The notes under the pieces were generated by a model, which made no database searches, was not told the origin of the DNA, and was given only the letters and a program-made list of their open reading frames with translations. A stretch of 64,000 nucleotides of DNA from Bedellia somnulentella (taxonomy: Eukaryota > Arthropoda > Insecta > Lepidoptera > Bedelliidae): contig OY755177.1 in the NCBI GenBank assembly GCA_963576735.1, forward strand, positions 6,882,001-6,946,000, given 5' to 3'. A program made the translations under genes and the position numbers. Shown here one piece after another: positions 39,122 through 50,476 of the stretch (the first letter of the stretch is position 1; each line of letters begins with the position of its first letter).

Positions 39122-40381
39122 CTAAGTATCGGGAATTTGTCAATAAAACAAAAAATACAAATTATTTATCTAAATTTATTTTATCGCCTTCAAAGTAGGC
39201 CGCATCGCTTGGGCATTTTTCATAGGCTATTTGCGGTATGGCCTTTAGCTCATTCAGCGAATTTTCTTTTATGGCCTCTATCGACTCAAAACGTTTTCCT
39301 CGAAGTGGTAATTTTAACTTGGGAAATAAAAAAAAGTCAGACGGAGCCATATCAGGTGAATACGGTGCTTGGTCGAGAACTTTTGTTGAATTTTTCACTA
39401 AAAGCTCTTTCACTATAATGGCTGTGTGTGATTGTGCATTATCATGGTGCAGCATCCATGTGTTGTGTTGCCACAAATCTGGACGTTTTCGGCGGATACT
39501 CTCACGCAAACGCTTCATGACGCCTAAATAATATTCTTTATTCACTGTTTCACCCTCTGGAAGGAATTCGGAGTGAACCACACCACAGTAGTCAAAAAAA
39601 ACTGTCAGCATCACCTTGATTTTGGAGCGACTTTGCCGCGGTTTTTTGGGTTTCAGCTCGTTTTCGAGACGCCATTCTGAAGACTGTTGGCTTGTTTGCA
39701 TGTCGTACTCATAAACCCATGTCTCGTCGCCAGTTATTATAAGTTTCATAAAGGTCGGATCCGTAGAAGCTCGGGAAACCATGTCTTGAGTGTCATGCTT
39801 TCGCTGCGCTTTTTGAACTAAATTGAGCTCTTTTGGAACTAGTCGAGCGGCGACGCGTTTCATGCCTAAAATGTCAATAAGAATGTTGTGGACGGACTTA
39901 AAAGATATGTTCACCTCACAAGCCAACTCTCTCAGACTCATACGTCGATTTTCGAGCACTAGCTTCTTGATTCTGTCGATGTTTTCTTTGGTTGTAGCGG
40001 TTGAAGGTCTACCAGAACGAGGCAAGTCTACTACTACTTCTCGGCCTTCTTTAAAAGCCTTATACCATTCATAAGCCCTGGTTTTCGATATACACAATTC
40101 GCCGTAGGTATTTCGCAACATTTGTAGTGATTCACCACATGAAATATCATTCGAAACACAAAATTTAAGGCACACTCTTGGTTCAACAATATTTTCCATT
40201 GTAAAAATCGCCGAGGACTCAAAACTATGACCAACAAAAAATGTAGTTTAAAACAAATTAAATGACAGATCCCGCTCAGATTTTGCGCGCTAAATCAGTA
40301 CAGTGCTACCAACATGCAGTAAAAAAATTTGAACGACCTCTTTTACGCGGGTCTTTTTATTGACATATTCCCGATACTTTT
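39122..40381 (-). mobile_element. Mariner element, apparently complete
   Basis: A 1.26-kb element with inverted ends, left ctaagtatcgggaatttgtc and right the complement of aaaagtatcgggaatatgtc, and TA at both outer edges (39120-39121, 40382-40383). It encodes one transposase on the minus strand. Size, TA duplication and ends fit mariner. Confidence 0.9.
39162..40199 (-). CDS. Mariner transposase (DD34D)
   Basis: 345 residues with no internal stop, the normal length for the family. Residues 1-115 form two helix-turn-helix DNA-binding units (HTH with SRGRPS-like linker RSGRPS at 61-66). The catalytic triad is Asp158 (TGDETW), Asp253 (HHDNAQSH) and Asp288 (YSPDMAPSDFFLF), with exactly 34 residues between the last two, which gives DD34D. 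The protein cuts and pastes the element at TA sites in the nucleus. The ATG at 40199 matches the usual start; the C-terminus is close to the left inverted repeat. All visible key residues are present, so it may be active, though I cannot test this. Confidence 0.93.
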   Translation of the reverse strand: MENIVEPRVCLKFCVSNDISCGESLQMLRNTYGELCISKTRAYEWYKAFKEGREVVVDLPRSGRPSTATTKENIDRIKKLVLENRRMSLRELACEVNISFKSVHNILIDILGMKRVAARLVPKELNLVQKAQRKHDTQDMVSRASTDPTFMKLIITGDETWVYEYDMQTSQQSSEWRLENELKPKKPRQSRSKIKVMLTVFFDYCGVVHSEFLPEGETVNKEYYLGVMKRLRESIRRKRPDLWQHNTWMLHHDNAQSHTAIIVKELLVKNSTKVLDQAPYSPDMAPSDFFLFPKLKLPLRGKRFESIEAIKENSLNELKAIPQIAYEKCPSDAAYFEGDKINLDK

Positions 40382-42329
40382 TACACAGAGTAGTATACCT
40401 AGCCTACGCATACATATAGCAGAAACAACAACACAGGCAGTCTTTAGATAATCTTATGGATAATGTAATTTACTTTTGATTTTTCACTAGGATACTATAT
40501 TAAGTAGATTTTCAGTTTCAGTGTAATCCAATTTTATGATATAATTATAAATGGCTAGTTTAATTTTATTGTAGGTCATACATAAGTTATAAGTATCACC
40601 CAATCAAAGTCGAAACAATTATGTGATGTTAATAAAAATCATGGTATATTTGAAATCGAATTAAAATATTAAACAAATTAAAATTACACTCACGGAAGTG
40701 AACCTAAAAAACTGGATCAAAAGTGCGTTTTTTTGTAAAATATAGAGTTTGTTGTGTGTGCGATAAGAGTAAAGCTCTAATGCAGAAATCGCCTCTTACC
40801 ACACCCACAGGAAGAAATGGATTAGTTCTTTTCTAAGCTAGACACTGGTACTGGATAGTACATATCTCACAAAACAAACGGAAAAAGATATTTATTAGAG
40901 TTCCCCCTCTGGAAATGATAACGACCCAAGACCCAAAGATTATGAACCATAAGCTCAACCGTAGCACCAAGGAGTCATTTAAAATTAAATTATTTTTACA
41001 TGTGTGTGATTAATTAAACAAGATTTTAAGCGGTGACTAAAACTATATGTTTATTGGGGTTCCTCTCTGGGAATCCATCCCAAGACCCAAAGAATAATCA
41101 TAATCTTTTGGACCACCAAAAGCTAACCGTAGTACGACGGAGCCATTTAAAGGTTGATTATATTTTCGTACGTACGTACGTGCGATTAAATAATTAATAG
41201 TTATAGAGAAAACTCTAGAATCAAACGTTCAGGATTAAATGATATTTTTTTTAAAAAAAGTTTCCACGATTCATAAATATTTGCAGCGCAATCTAGAGTT
41301 ACCTAAAAACACTTCTACAGCCTCACTTAATAATCATGAATGTAATTTTTAATTTTTAAAGTTCGTTTTGCATTGCCACAGCCTCACAGTGAACTTATGA
41401 CATAATGAACGTTTTTTTATATAATTATAACAACCATAATATAGCAAATGATGTGATTTGATTTGAATATTCAGAATACCTTAAGTTGTTTCCAAGTTTT
41501 GTCGTTTTTAACTTACAGAAACGAATAAAGGTGTCCGCCGGTAATGCAAAGCGTCAGTCAACTTGAAATACAATTACTTCAAGGTTTTATCGCACGTCTA
41601 ACTTAAAAGCTATTTTCATTCAAGACTTGAAAATTAAATATATTATGTACGTCTTGCGAACTAATTTTCGAGTCAATGAAATAAAAGCTGTTTCTTTTCA
41701 CAACTGCTAAAGTTTTGTTCGTTACATTTTTGAAGTTGCTAGTTAAGAGCAATAAGAACTCATGGTAGCCTGGGCTAACAAAATGTTGAAATTTACTAAT
41801 ATCGCATACTTCCCTAGTACGTAACACCATAAACACTCTTTATTTAAAACAAACTCCAGATTTAAGTTTTATTTATTGTTATACCACACTTCAATCCTAT
41901 ATAAGAATGGGTGCAAGGAATTATTCTTCATTAATTAATCTGAATACTATTATACTAATTGTAATAATTCATGGTGTGGATTTATTAATATTTTATTGAA
42001 ATATCTAAATTCTTATACCTACTACTACGTTGACTTCAGATTCCTTGTTTCTGTTTTTTGTGGATTAGTGTACTACATCGCAGACAGTCATTTTTACTGT
42101 TCCATTAAATATATAATTCTAACAAGTAGTTATTCAACAAGTAGTTATTGTTCATCTAATACTTAATGATGAAAATTTGGGAATTTTTAAGGATAATTTG
42201 TTTTTTAATAGCAACATTACTCGTATTAGATATTTGCATTTTTCTGCCAAAGTCAGTAAGAAACCTTTTTTTATATAAACGGTATCACAGTGTATGTTGG
42301 TATTTGCAGAGCAAGCATAAATCCCGAAA

Positions 42330-42640
42330 AGGGGGAGCCCGAGCTTCATAGCTGGAAACTCCTCAGCAACATTTGGAAGTTGATAGGGAACAAGATTAAA
42401 TTTGTAAGATTTTACCCAGTTTGGAAGGACATTGCAGGCTTAAATCACCTGATTATCCGAAAATAAAGATGATTCCGTGCTTCAGAGGGCACGTTCAGCA
42501 GTCGGTCCCGGCTACTATTACGGTAGTAGACGTTAGTCTACCAACCTGCAATTGAAGAGCGTGGTGGACTAAGGCCAATTCGCCCTATATATAGGGTAGG
42601 CTCGAGCCCCTTGGTGGGGGCACATATGCGCTGTGAGGAC
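42330..42640 (+). mobile_element. Family X scrap and RTE-like LINE 3' remnant
   Basis: 42330-42400 has ggaagttgatagggaacaag like X. 42455-42620 has aaataaagatgattccgtgc, cggtcccggctactattac and gcgtggtggactaaggcc, an order I know from 3' UTRs of abundant lepidopteran LINE or SINE repeats. No coding sequence. Confidence 0.4.
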
Positions 42641-42680
42641 TTCACGGCAAACACATACACATTCACATAATCAATACTCA

Positions 42681-43031
42681 AACAAACAAACGTTTACGCC
42701 GTTAATCCCCGAAGGGAATGGCAGAGGTACTATTGTAATGTATAGGTAACATTATCACCTGTATTATGTTCAGAGTACCCACGTTTCGCTTGCACAGTGT
42801 ACCCACGTGATAGGGGGTAGGCGTATCGCAGTTTTGTACGAATACACTTTCACATGATTAAGTGCAACTTAGGCATGTAAGTTTCCTCAAAATGTTTTCT
42901 CTCACCGATAACAACCAAGATAAATTAACCACACGTATGACTTTAGAAAAGGTGGGCCTGACTCGGGTACCGAACTGACGACACTCTGCATGATAAGCGC
43001 ATGTTCTAACCATTGTGCTATCTTAGTTGTT
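42681..43031 (-). mobile_element. SINE family S, near-full copy
   Basis: On the minus strand the head has AGCACAATGGTTAGAAC as A box region, followed by the same body as 25022-25397 and the gggattaacggcgtaaacg tail side. The B-box region is degenerate. Positions 43040-43585 contain nothing recognised. Confidence 0.7.
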
Positions 43032-43639
43032 TCATAGAATAATTATCATTTTATCATCATTAATGTAATATTTAATTCGTTTGAATGAATAAATATGGCA
43101 AACTGTATAAGGCATTAAGTTCTTAAATAAAATAATTAATGCGTTAAGTCATGTTAAGTGCTGATAAACGAGAACATGCTTAGCGTAAGTACAAAGGCTG
43201 TTAGAAAGTTGAATATTCGGAGTTTTGCCACACTCACAAGTACTTTTAATACTGGAGTCATAAATTTTTACTTAACGGCAACAGTAAAAAATGCATGAAG
43301 TTTTTATATTGCTAAATAAAATGGAATGAAAAATGCACCCTGCAGGTACTTTTATTACTTTTATACATGAAATGAAAGAAAAAACATGTAAATTGGAGTT
43401 ATGAACTCTAGCTTCATGTTAAAGAAATATTGCTCAACGATCCATCAGATTATCTGTTCATTATCGTCGTTTTATTATAAATGACGAATTACTATTGAGA
43501 TAAGAACATTGCGATTTACAAATGTTTGTAATGAAGACAGACTCTTTGGTCAGTTAATGGAATGTTTTTTTACTTTCAATTTATTAACCGACTTCAAAAA
43601 AGGAGGTTCTCAGTTCGATTGTTTGTATGTATGTATGTA

Positions 43640-43665
43640 TGTATGTATGTATGTATGTATGTATA
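43640..43665 (+). repeat. (GTAT)n microsatellite
   Basis: About eight gtat units; the matching run in unit 2 (46190-46233) is longer. Confidence 0.85.
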
Positions 43666-43754
43666 ATTGTCCGCGATTATCTCGAGTTTGGCTTAAGCTA
43701 TTTGGATGCGGTTTTCAGAACAGTATTCGTTACATTTAGGAGAAGGTTTTAGTA

Positions 43755-44340
43755 CCTTAACCGACCAAAAAAAGGAAGGAGGTTCTGTGTTTGACCTGTA
43801 TGTATGTCTGTTGGTCCGCGATTATCTCACGTTTGGCTTAAGCTATTTGGATGCGGTTTTCAGAAAAGTATTCGTTACATTTAGGAGAAGGTTTTAGTGC
43901 CTTAACCGACCAAAAAAAGAAAGGAGGTTCTGTGTTTGACCTGTATGTATGTCTGTTGGTCCGCGATTATCTCACGTTTGGCTTAAGCTATTTGGATGCG
44001 GTTTTCAGAAAAGTATTCGGTACATTTAGAAGATGGGTTAAGTGATTTAACCGACTCTAAAAGAAAGGAGGTTCTGTGTTTGACCTGCATGTATGTATGT
44101 TGGTTGGCGATTATCTCGCGTTTCGCTTAAGCTATTTGGATGCGATTTTCAGAAAACTACTTGTTACTTTCAGGACAAGGTTTTAGTGATCTAACCGTCT
44201 CAAAAAAGGAGTTTCTGAGTTTCACCTATAAGTATGTATGTAAGTTTGAAGGTTCTTAGTTATTATTAGACAAAGAGTTATCAGTTTATGTTATTACATT
44301 CAGGAGAGGGTTTAAGTTCTTTAACCGACTCGAAAAAAAG
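43755..44340 (+). repeat. 145-bp minisatellite in unit 1
   Basis: Repeated units contain aaggaggttctgtgtttgac, ggtccgcgattatctcacg, tttggcttaagctatttgga and ttttcagaaaagtattcg. Units start near 43759, 43904, 44049 and 44195 and grow less alike to the right. Short frames of 60-76 codons across each unit are by-products of the repeat. Confidence 0.85.
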
Positions 44341-44539
44341 GAGGTTTCTTAGTTTGAAATATAAGTATGTATGTAAAATTATCAATACTAGACAGAGATT
44401 TATCAATATATGTTAATAAAGTTTTTTATTAGTAATAAACAGAGTTACTAAATTATTAAACGAAAAAGTATATAAAACATGAATAAATTACTCTTAATTA
44501 TATTGAAGAAAAAAATATATAATGCAACATCATGTTTTT

Positions 44540-44660
44540 CATCCTGGTAATTTCAATCAAGGCTCTTTCGTCATGGGGATGGTTAAGTAATTTCTTTGAA
44601 TCTATATCACTTAAAGCCATCTCATCAAGGGATTTTACACGACTCAACGCTACATATATT
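44540..44660 (-). pseudogene. Helitron/PIF1-type helicase C-terminal scrap, unit 1
   Basis: Minus strand reads YVALSRVKSLDEMALSDIDS and then KKLLNHPHDER. YVALSRV is helicase motif VI of PIF1-like helicases, the C-terminal half of Helitron Rep-Hel proteins. Upstream in the same frame is a stop within a few codons, so only about 40 residues remain. An identical scrap lies at 47255-47375 in unit 2. Confidence 0.7.
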
Positions 44661-44756
44661 TAAGAGTGTTTCTTCGCATTTGTGATAGGTGAACTTCTCT
44701 TTGCTCATCTGTTTCGGTAGCAAGAGCAGCACGCTGACGATCTCTCTCATTCTGAA

Positions 44757-44886
44757 GGGCAAGCACGAGTTATCGACACGATAACGGTTAGAATGAGATG
44801 GCAGTATACAATACTAAGTAAGTGCGTAGAAGATGGCTGCTTTATCCCACGCGATAACTAGTTTAAATACGGCTCGTGCTTGCCCT
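44757..44886 (+). mobile_element. MITE with 14-bp inverted ends, in unit 1
   Basis: agggcaagcacgag at 44757-44770 is complementary to ctcgtgcttgccct at 44873-44886. 130 bp, no coding. Copies at 47470-47600 and, diverged, 1995-2132. Confidence 0.75.
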
Positions 44887-45164
44887 GCTGAAGTCTTTGT
44901 TTTTTTTCGATGGGTGTTTCGTTCTCCCTTACGCGACTTTTCCTTAAATCAGCCTTTGATTTTCTATCTAGGCCCGCAGGTAAACAAAATAGTAACAAGT
45001 AAGCTAAAGTCATAATAACAAATATTATAACTACCTGTTAAAAAAACTATAAAATAAACGGACAGTAAAACTTATCTCTAAAAAACTATCACTAATTCAC
45101 TAAAAAAACTCAGAGTGATTTAAGAACTTATCACTAAAAAGTATAAAATAAAAAACAAAAACAA

Positions 45165-46140
45165 AAACTTCAAATTAAAAACTAAACAGAAAAATTAAAT
45201 ATTATTATTTTTTATTTAAAAAAGAACCGCCTTCAAAAATCCAACTGAAAAGTATAAAATAATTTTTATTTATTTTATTATGTACAACTCTATTCAACTT
45301 CTTCTTTTTGAAGTCGGTGCCAAACAGACAAATCCAAAATGAAAATTGCTACATAGAGAAAACCATACGAATAATAAATCAATCGATAGTGCCTCAACAA
45401 CAGTAGGTAACACAATCGCGCTCAAAAATCAAGAAATTTCATCCGCTCGCAACGACGTCGCTTTATAAAGGATGGAATTGGGGGACAGTGAGCGGTGCTT
45501 AGCCTGGTGTGCATGCGTCGCACTCCGCAGAGAAATTATCATAATATACATGTCACCGTAAAACTGTAAATACTAGTAAATTATAATTTTAGATAGATAG
45601 CGAGATAGTAAACTAACGTTAGGTTAGGTTATGTAAGATTATCAGATTTCAAACTAACGGAATTAACAATTCGACAGAGACATGCATGCACCGAGTTGGC
45701 ACAACCAATACTTCTAACACTGTAAAAAGACGATCGAGAATCTAAATCACTACATAGTATAAAACAAAGTCGCTTTCTCTCTCCCTGTCTGGGATATAGG
45801 GACATCCTTATGTATACTTTAATCTGTAAAACTACGAAATGAATTTTGATGCGAATTTTTTTATTAATTGATTAAAAAGGAAGGTTTATAAGGATGACAT
45901 ACGCTGATGGGGTGGAGAACTCACTCAACTTGGGCGGGCCACTAATATTCGTTCTTCTTTGTCATGAAAATTGGTTTGGCACCGACTTCAAAAAGAAGAA
46001 GTTGAATAGAGTTGTACATAATAAAATAAATAAAAATTATTTTATACTTTTCAGTTGGATTTTTGAAGGCGGTTCTTTTTTAAATAAAAAATAATAATAT
46101 TTAATTTTTCTGTTTAGTTTTTAATTTGAAGTTTTTGTTT
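45165..46140. repeat. Fold-back section of unit 1
   Basis: 45165-45330 and 45970-46140 are inverted copies with gaaccgccttcaaaaa, ccaactgaaaagtataaaa and tcttctttttgaagtcggtg. The 640-bp centre has a moderately GC-rich part with gctttataaaggatgg (TATA-like) at about 45461 and tttctctctccctgtctggg near 45775. No coding sequence is recognised in the centre. Confidence 0.75.
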
Positions 46141-47254
46141 TTGTTTTTTTTAACCGACTTCAAAAAAGGAGGTTCTCAGTTTGATTGTTTGTATGTATGT
46201 ATGTATGTATGTATGTATGTATGTATGTATGTATAATTGTCCGCGATTATCTCGAGTTTGGCTTAAGCTATTTGGATGCGGTTTTCAGAACAGTATTCGT
46301 TACATTTAGGAGAAGGTTTTAGTGCCTTAACCGACCAAAAAAAGAAAGGAGGTTCTGTGTTTGACCTATATGTATGTCTGTTAGTCCGCGATTATCTCAC
46401 GTTTGGCTTAAGCTATTTGGATGCGGTTTTCAGAAAAGTATTCGTTACATTAAGGAGAAGGTTTTAGTGCCTTAACCGACCAAAAAAGAAAGGAGGTTCT
46501 GTGTTTGACCTGTATGTATGTCTGTTGGTCCGCGATTATCTCACGTTTGGCTTAAGCTATTTGGATGCGGTTTTCAGAAAAGTATTCGTTACATTTAGGA
46601 GAAGGTTTTAGTGCCTTAACCGACCAAAAAAAGAAAGGAGGTTCTGTGTTTGACCTGTATGTATGTCTGTTGGTCCGCGATTATCTCACGTTTGGCTTAA
46701 GCTATTTGGATGCGGTTTTCAGAAAAGTATTCGGTACATTTAGAAGATGGGTTAAGTGATTTAACCGACTCTAAAAGAAAGGAGGTTCTGTGTTTGACCT
46801 GCATGTATGTATGTTGGTTGGCGATTATCTCGCGTTTCGCTTAAGCTATTTGGATGCGATTTTCAGAAAACTACTTGTTACTTTCAGGACAAGGTTTTAG
46901 TGATCTAACCGTCTCAAAAAAGGAGTTTCTGAGTTTCACCTATAAGTATGTATGTAAGTTTGAAGGTTCTTAGTTATTATTAGACAAAGAGTTATCAGTT
47001 TATGTTATTACATTCAGGAGAGGGTTTAAGTTCTTTAACCGACTCGAAAAAAAGGAGGTTTCTTAGTTTGAAATATAAGTATGTATGTAAAATTATCAAT
47101 ACTAGACAGAGATTTATCAATATATGTTAATAAAGTTTTTTATTAGTAATAAACAGAGTTACTAAATTATTAAACGAAAAAGTATATAAAACATGAATAA
47201 ATTACTCTTAATTATATTGAAGAAAAAAATATATAATGCAACATCATGTTTTTC

Positions 47255-47375
47255 ATCCTGGTAATTTCAATCAAGGCTCTTTCGTCATGGGGATGGTTAA
47301 GTAATTTCTTTGAATCTATATCACTTAAAGCCATCTCATCAAGGGATTTTACACGACTCAACGCTACATATATTT
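47255..47375 (-). pseudogene. Helitron/PIF1-type helicase C-terminal scrap, unit 2
   Basis: Same sequence as 44540-44660, including the motif YVALSRVKSL and the nearby upstream stop, so the decay predates the duplication. Confidence 0.7.
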
Positions 47376-47469
47376 AAGAGTGTTTCTTCGCATTTGTGAT
47401 AGGTGAACTTCTCTTTGCTCATCTGTTTCGGCAGCAAGAGCAGCACGCTGACGATCTCTCTCATTCTGA

Positions 47470-47600
47470 AGGGCAAGCACGAGTTATCGACACGATATCG
47501 GTTAGAATGAGATGGCAGTATACGATACTAAGTAAGTGCCTAAAAGATGGCTGCTTTATCCCACGCCATAACTAGTTTAAATACGGCTCGTGCTTGCCCT
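47470..47600 (+). mobile_element. MITE with 14-bp inverted ends, in unit 2
   Basis: Copy of 44757-44886 at the corresponding place, so it was present before the tandem duplication. Confidence 0.75.
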
Positions 47601-48886
47601 GCTGAAGTCTTTGTTTTGTTTCGATGGGTGTTTCGTTCTCCCTTACGCGACTTTTCCTTAAAGCATCCCTTGATTTTCTATCTAGGCCCGCAGGTAAACA
47701 AAATAGTAACAAGTAAGCTAAAGTCATTATAACAAATATTATAACTACCTGTTAATAAAACTATAAAATAAACGGACCGTAAAACTTATCTCTAAAAAAC
47801 TATCAATAATTCACAAAAAAAACTCAGAGTGATTTAAAAACTTATCACTAAAAAGTATAAAATAAAAAAGAAAAACAAAAACAAAAACAAAAACTTCAAA
47901 TTAAAAACTAAACAGAAAAATTAAATATTATTATTTTTATTTAAAAAAGAACCGCCTTCAAAAAACCAACTGAAAAGTATAAAATAATTTTTATTTATTT
48001 TATTATGTACAACTATATTCAACTTCTTCTTTTTGAAGTCGGTGCCAAACAGACAAATCCAAAATGAAAATTGCTGCAATCGCCAAAATAATAAATCAAT
48101 CGATAGTGCCTCAACAACAGTAGGTAACACAATCGCGCTCAAAAATCAAGAAATTTCATCCGCTCGCAACGACGTCGCTTTATAAAGGATGGAATTGGGG
48201 GACAGTGAGCGGTGCTTAGCCTGGTGTGCATGCGTCGCACTCCGCAGAGAAATTATCATTATATACATGTCACCGTAAAACTGTAAATACTAGTAAATTA
48301 TAATTTTAGATAGATAGCGAGATAGTAAACTAACGTTAGGTTAGGTTATGTAAGATTATCAGATTTCAAACTAACGGAATTAACAATTCGACAGAGACAT
48401 GCATGCACCGAGTTGGCACAACCAAAACTTCTAACACTTTGTAAAAGGACGATCGAGAATCTAAATCACTACATAGTATAAAACAAAGTCGCTTTCTCTA
48501 TCCATGTCTGGGATATAGGGACATCCTTATGTATACTTTAATCTGTAATACTACGAAATGAATTTTGATGCGAATTTTTTGATTAATTGATTAAAAAGGA
48601 AGGTTTATAAGGATGATATACGCTGATGGGGTGGAGAACTCACTCAACTTGGGCGGGCCACTAATATTCGTTCTTCTTTGTCATGAAAATTGGTTTGGCA
48701 CCGACTTCAAAAAGAAGAAGTTGAATATAGTTGTACATAATAAAATAAATAAAAATTATTTTATACTTTTCAGTTGGTTTTTTGAAGGCGGTTCTTTTTT
48801 AAATAAAAATAATAATATTTAATTTTTCTGTTTAGTTTTTTTTAAATATATTTTTATGTTATTATTTTAAAAAAAATCACGTCTTA

Positions 48887-49280
48887 GGCTGCGTCCCCAG
48901 TAGGCAAACTGTTAGCCGCCGACAGAGTGAGCCGCAAATTTGCAGCGAACTGAAATTTGAGTCAGCTGCAGACTCAAATCAATTTTCGTGCGTCGCAAGC
49001 AAACTGTAAGAGTTTAGCCGACCGACTGAATTATAATAATTATATAATTGAGTCACTGCGCCCGGCGAACAACCAATCGCCGCCGCCGACTGGAACCAGT
49101 TTTGGTGGGAGTCGGCCGCTCACTAAGGTAGTCGGCGCGCGTAACGCTGCAAACTGCGTACAGTGAGTGCAAAACTAGCAAACTGTGAACACTCCATTTG
49201 AAATATATGGAAGGGCGTACTAAACCGATACGCCGCTAACTTAGTCGGCGGCTAACAGTTTGCCTACTGGGGACGCAGCC
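48887..49280 (+). mobile_element. Harbinger-like MITE with 37-bp perfect inverted ends
   Basis: Starts ggctgcgtccccagtaggca and ends with the exact complement over 37 bp. TTA flanks both sides (48884-48886, 49281-49283), which is the 3-bp target duplication of PIF/Harbinger elements. The 394-bp body is much more GC-rich than its surroundings, and has no transposase. A 69-codon frame across it is not a gene. Confidence 0.85.
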
Positions 49281-49309
49281 TTAATTAGTAAAATTACCTT
49301 AGGGTCACA

Positions 49310-50397
49310 AAAAAATTGTCTGTCATCAATCTATTTATTGCCAAACGCCCAACGATTTTACTTGTCCTTCAAAGAATGAAAACACCATAATATCTGAAAA
49401 TCAGGCGCAAGTTAGGAGATCACCTGTGATACCGTCTCACAAATTGACTTTGACCTATCGTAAATTGAGCCTGAGATTTCCAAACGTGACCCAAGCGCTA
49501 AAACCGTAAGAACACATCGTGCATACATATACTCACGCCGTTAGTTCCCATTGGGGTAGGCAGACATTATCGATCGCCACCTTGTACGATCCTGGCAAAA
49601 AAATATATTCACATCCATCATTTTTTTATACATGCTGTTTCTTTTTTCTGCTTCTTCATTCTTATTGTTAGAACATAGAGGTAGAAAAGAGTTTTTTTCT
49701 TCGGTTTTTTCATTCTTATTGTTAGAACATAGAGGTAGAGGTAAAAAATGTTGTGCAAAACAATAAGAAATTTTAATTGTAAATTTTTTGACAAAAAGAA
49801 GCTTCTTTTCCTGTAGAGAGCATCTGACATCATCCGCGAAGCGAATTAGTACGGTAAATTGATTTTAAATCTAATGGATATCAAAGGAAATTGGTTACCG
49901 ATTATAGCATTTTGAATAATCCTGCCGCAATCCGTTTTATTTGCTTAATTACGGCGTATATCCGAATATTTGCAGTATTCGTGTGATATGTTTAGAAATT
50001 AAGGATGTTTTAAGTAATAATTGGGTGATTCGGCTAGAATTCTGTTAACAATCTTGATTTTACGATATTTTCCCCAATCAAAAATTTCTAATACAGCAAC
50101 TCTAGTTTCTTATTTTTGAGATTTATAGCCGTAAGTATGTATGTGCCAATATTTTTAATATTTAATAGTTTGTTTCGAACAATAAGACCCAGTCATGCAA
50201 AAAGGACTCAACTCTCAAAAGATTAGTTTCGACATATGAAAGTTCAAAATCCAGACTGTATTTAGAACTGATTGCCTAATAGGAACGACTGAAGAAGTTT
50301 TGGTTTTATTCGGATGTTTTTGTTATATGAATTTAAGGCCCGACTAGACTTTTACTTTTATATCTCAATGAAGTCAAGTTGAACAATTATTTCTCAT
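49310..50397 (+). repeat. Duplicated block, copy C (second part of copy B)
   Basis: Matches 29320-30308 in order and orientation: cacaaattgactttgac, cgccgttagttcccattggg, cggcgtatatccgaatattt, agttcaaaatccagactgta. Together with 38046-42060 it rebuilds copy A, the gap being filled by SINE, Helitron and MITE insertions. A local duplication of ttcattcttattgttagaac lies at 49655 and 49708. Confidence 0.75.
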
Positions 50398-50476
50398 TAT
50401 CCGTATTTTTTGGTCAAAATAGTGCAGTAGAAAAAGTAACGAGTGCACTTTTTAATATGGGAATATTTTTTTTTTC

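Larger units (their letters stand above)
38046..42060 (+). repeat. Duplicated block, copy B (first part)
   Basis: Matches copy A (27086-29240) except for extra DNA at 38590-40580, which contains the mariner, and at about 40890-41350, which contains a local two-fold repeat (cccaagacccaaaga at 40926 and 41079). Positions 42061-42330 hold no supported gene; a 61-codon frame at 42166 has a hydrophobic start but no other support. Confidence 0.75.
43586..46151 (+). mobile_element. Tandem Helitron-like unit 1
   Basis: This 2.57-kb unit is repeated directly after itself (46152-48838). Order: aaccgacttcaaaaaaggag and a (GTAT)n run, 145-bp minisatellite, AT-rich part, helicase scrap (minus strand, 44545-44650), MITE (44757-44886), then a fold-back section with arms 45165-45325 and 45975-46140. 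The helicase scrap makes Helitron the best guess. Tandem arrays and internal minisatellites are known for Helitrons. Confidence 0.65.
46152..48838 (+). mobile_element. Tandem Helitron-like unit 2
   Basis: Near-identical direct copy of 43586-46151, differing by a longer (GTAT)n run, one extra 145-bp minisatellite copy (offset rises from 2566 to 2713 bp) and scattered substitutions. It contains the helicase scrap (47255-47375, minus), the MITE (47470-47600) and the fold-back arms (about 47875-48055 and 48690-48838). Confidence 0.75.

Noticed and set aside
42166..42351. 61-codon frame with a hydrophobic N-terminus
   Set aside because: It ends inside a family X fragment, so the C-terminal part is repeat sequence; chance ORF.
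43509..46759. Regularly spaced repeats resembling a CRISPR array, and repeated 60-76 codon ORFs
   Set aside because: The period is about 145 bp with no conserved short repeat plus unique spacer pattern, and the genome is eukaryotic; it is a minisatellite inside a mobile element.
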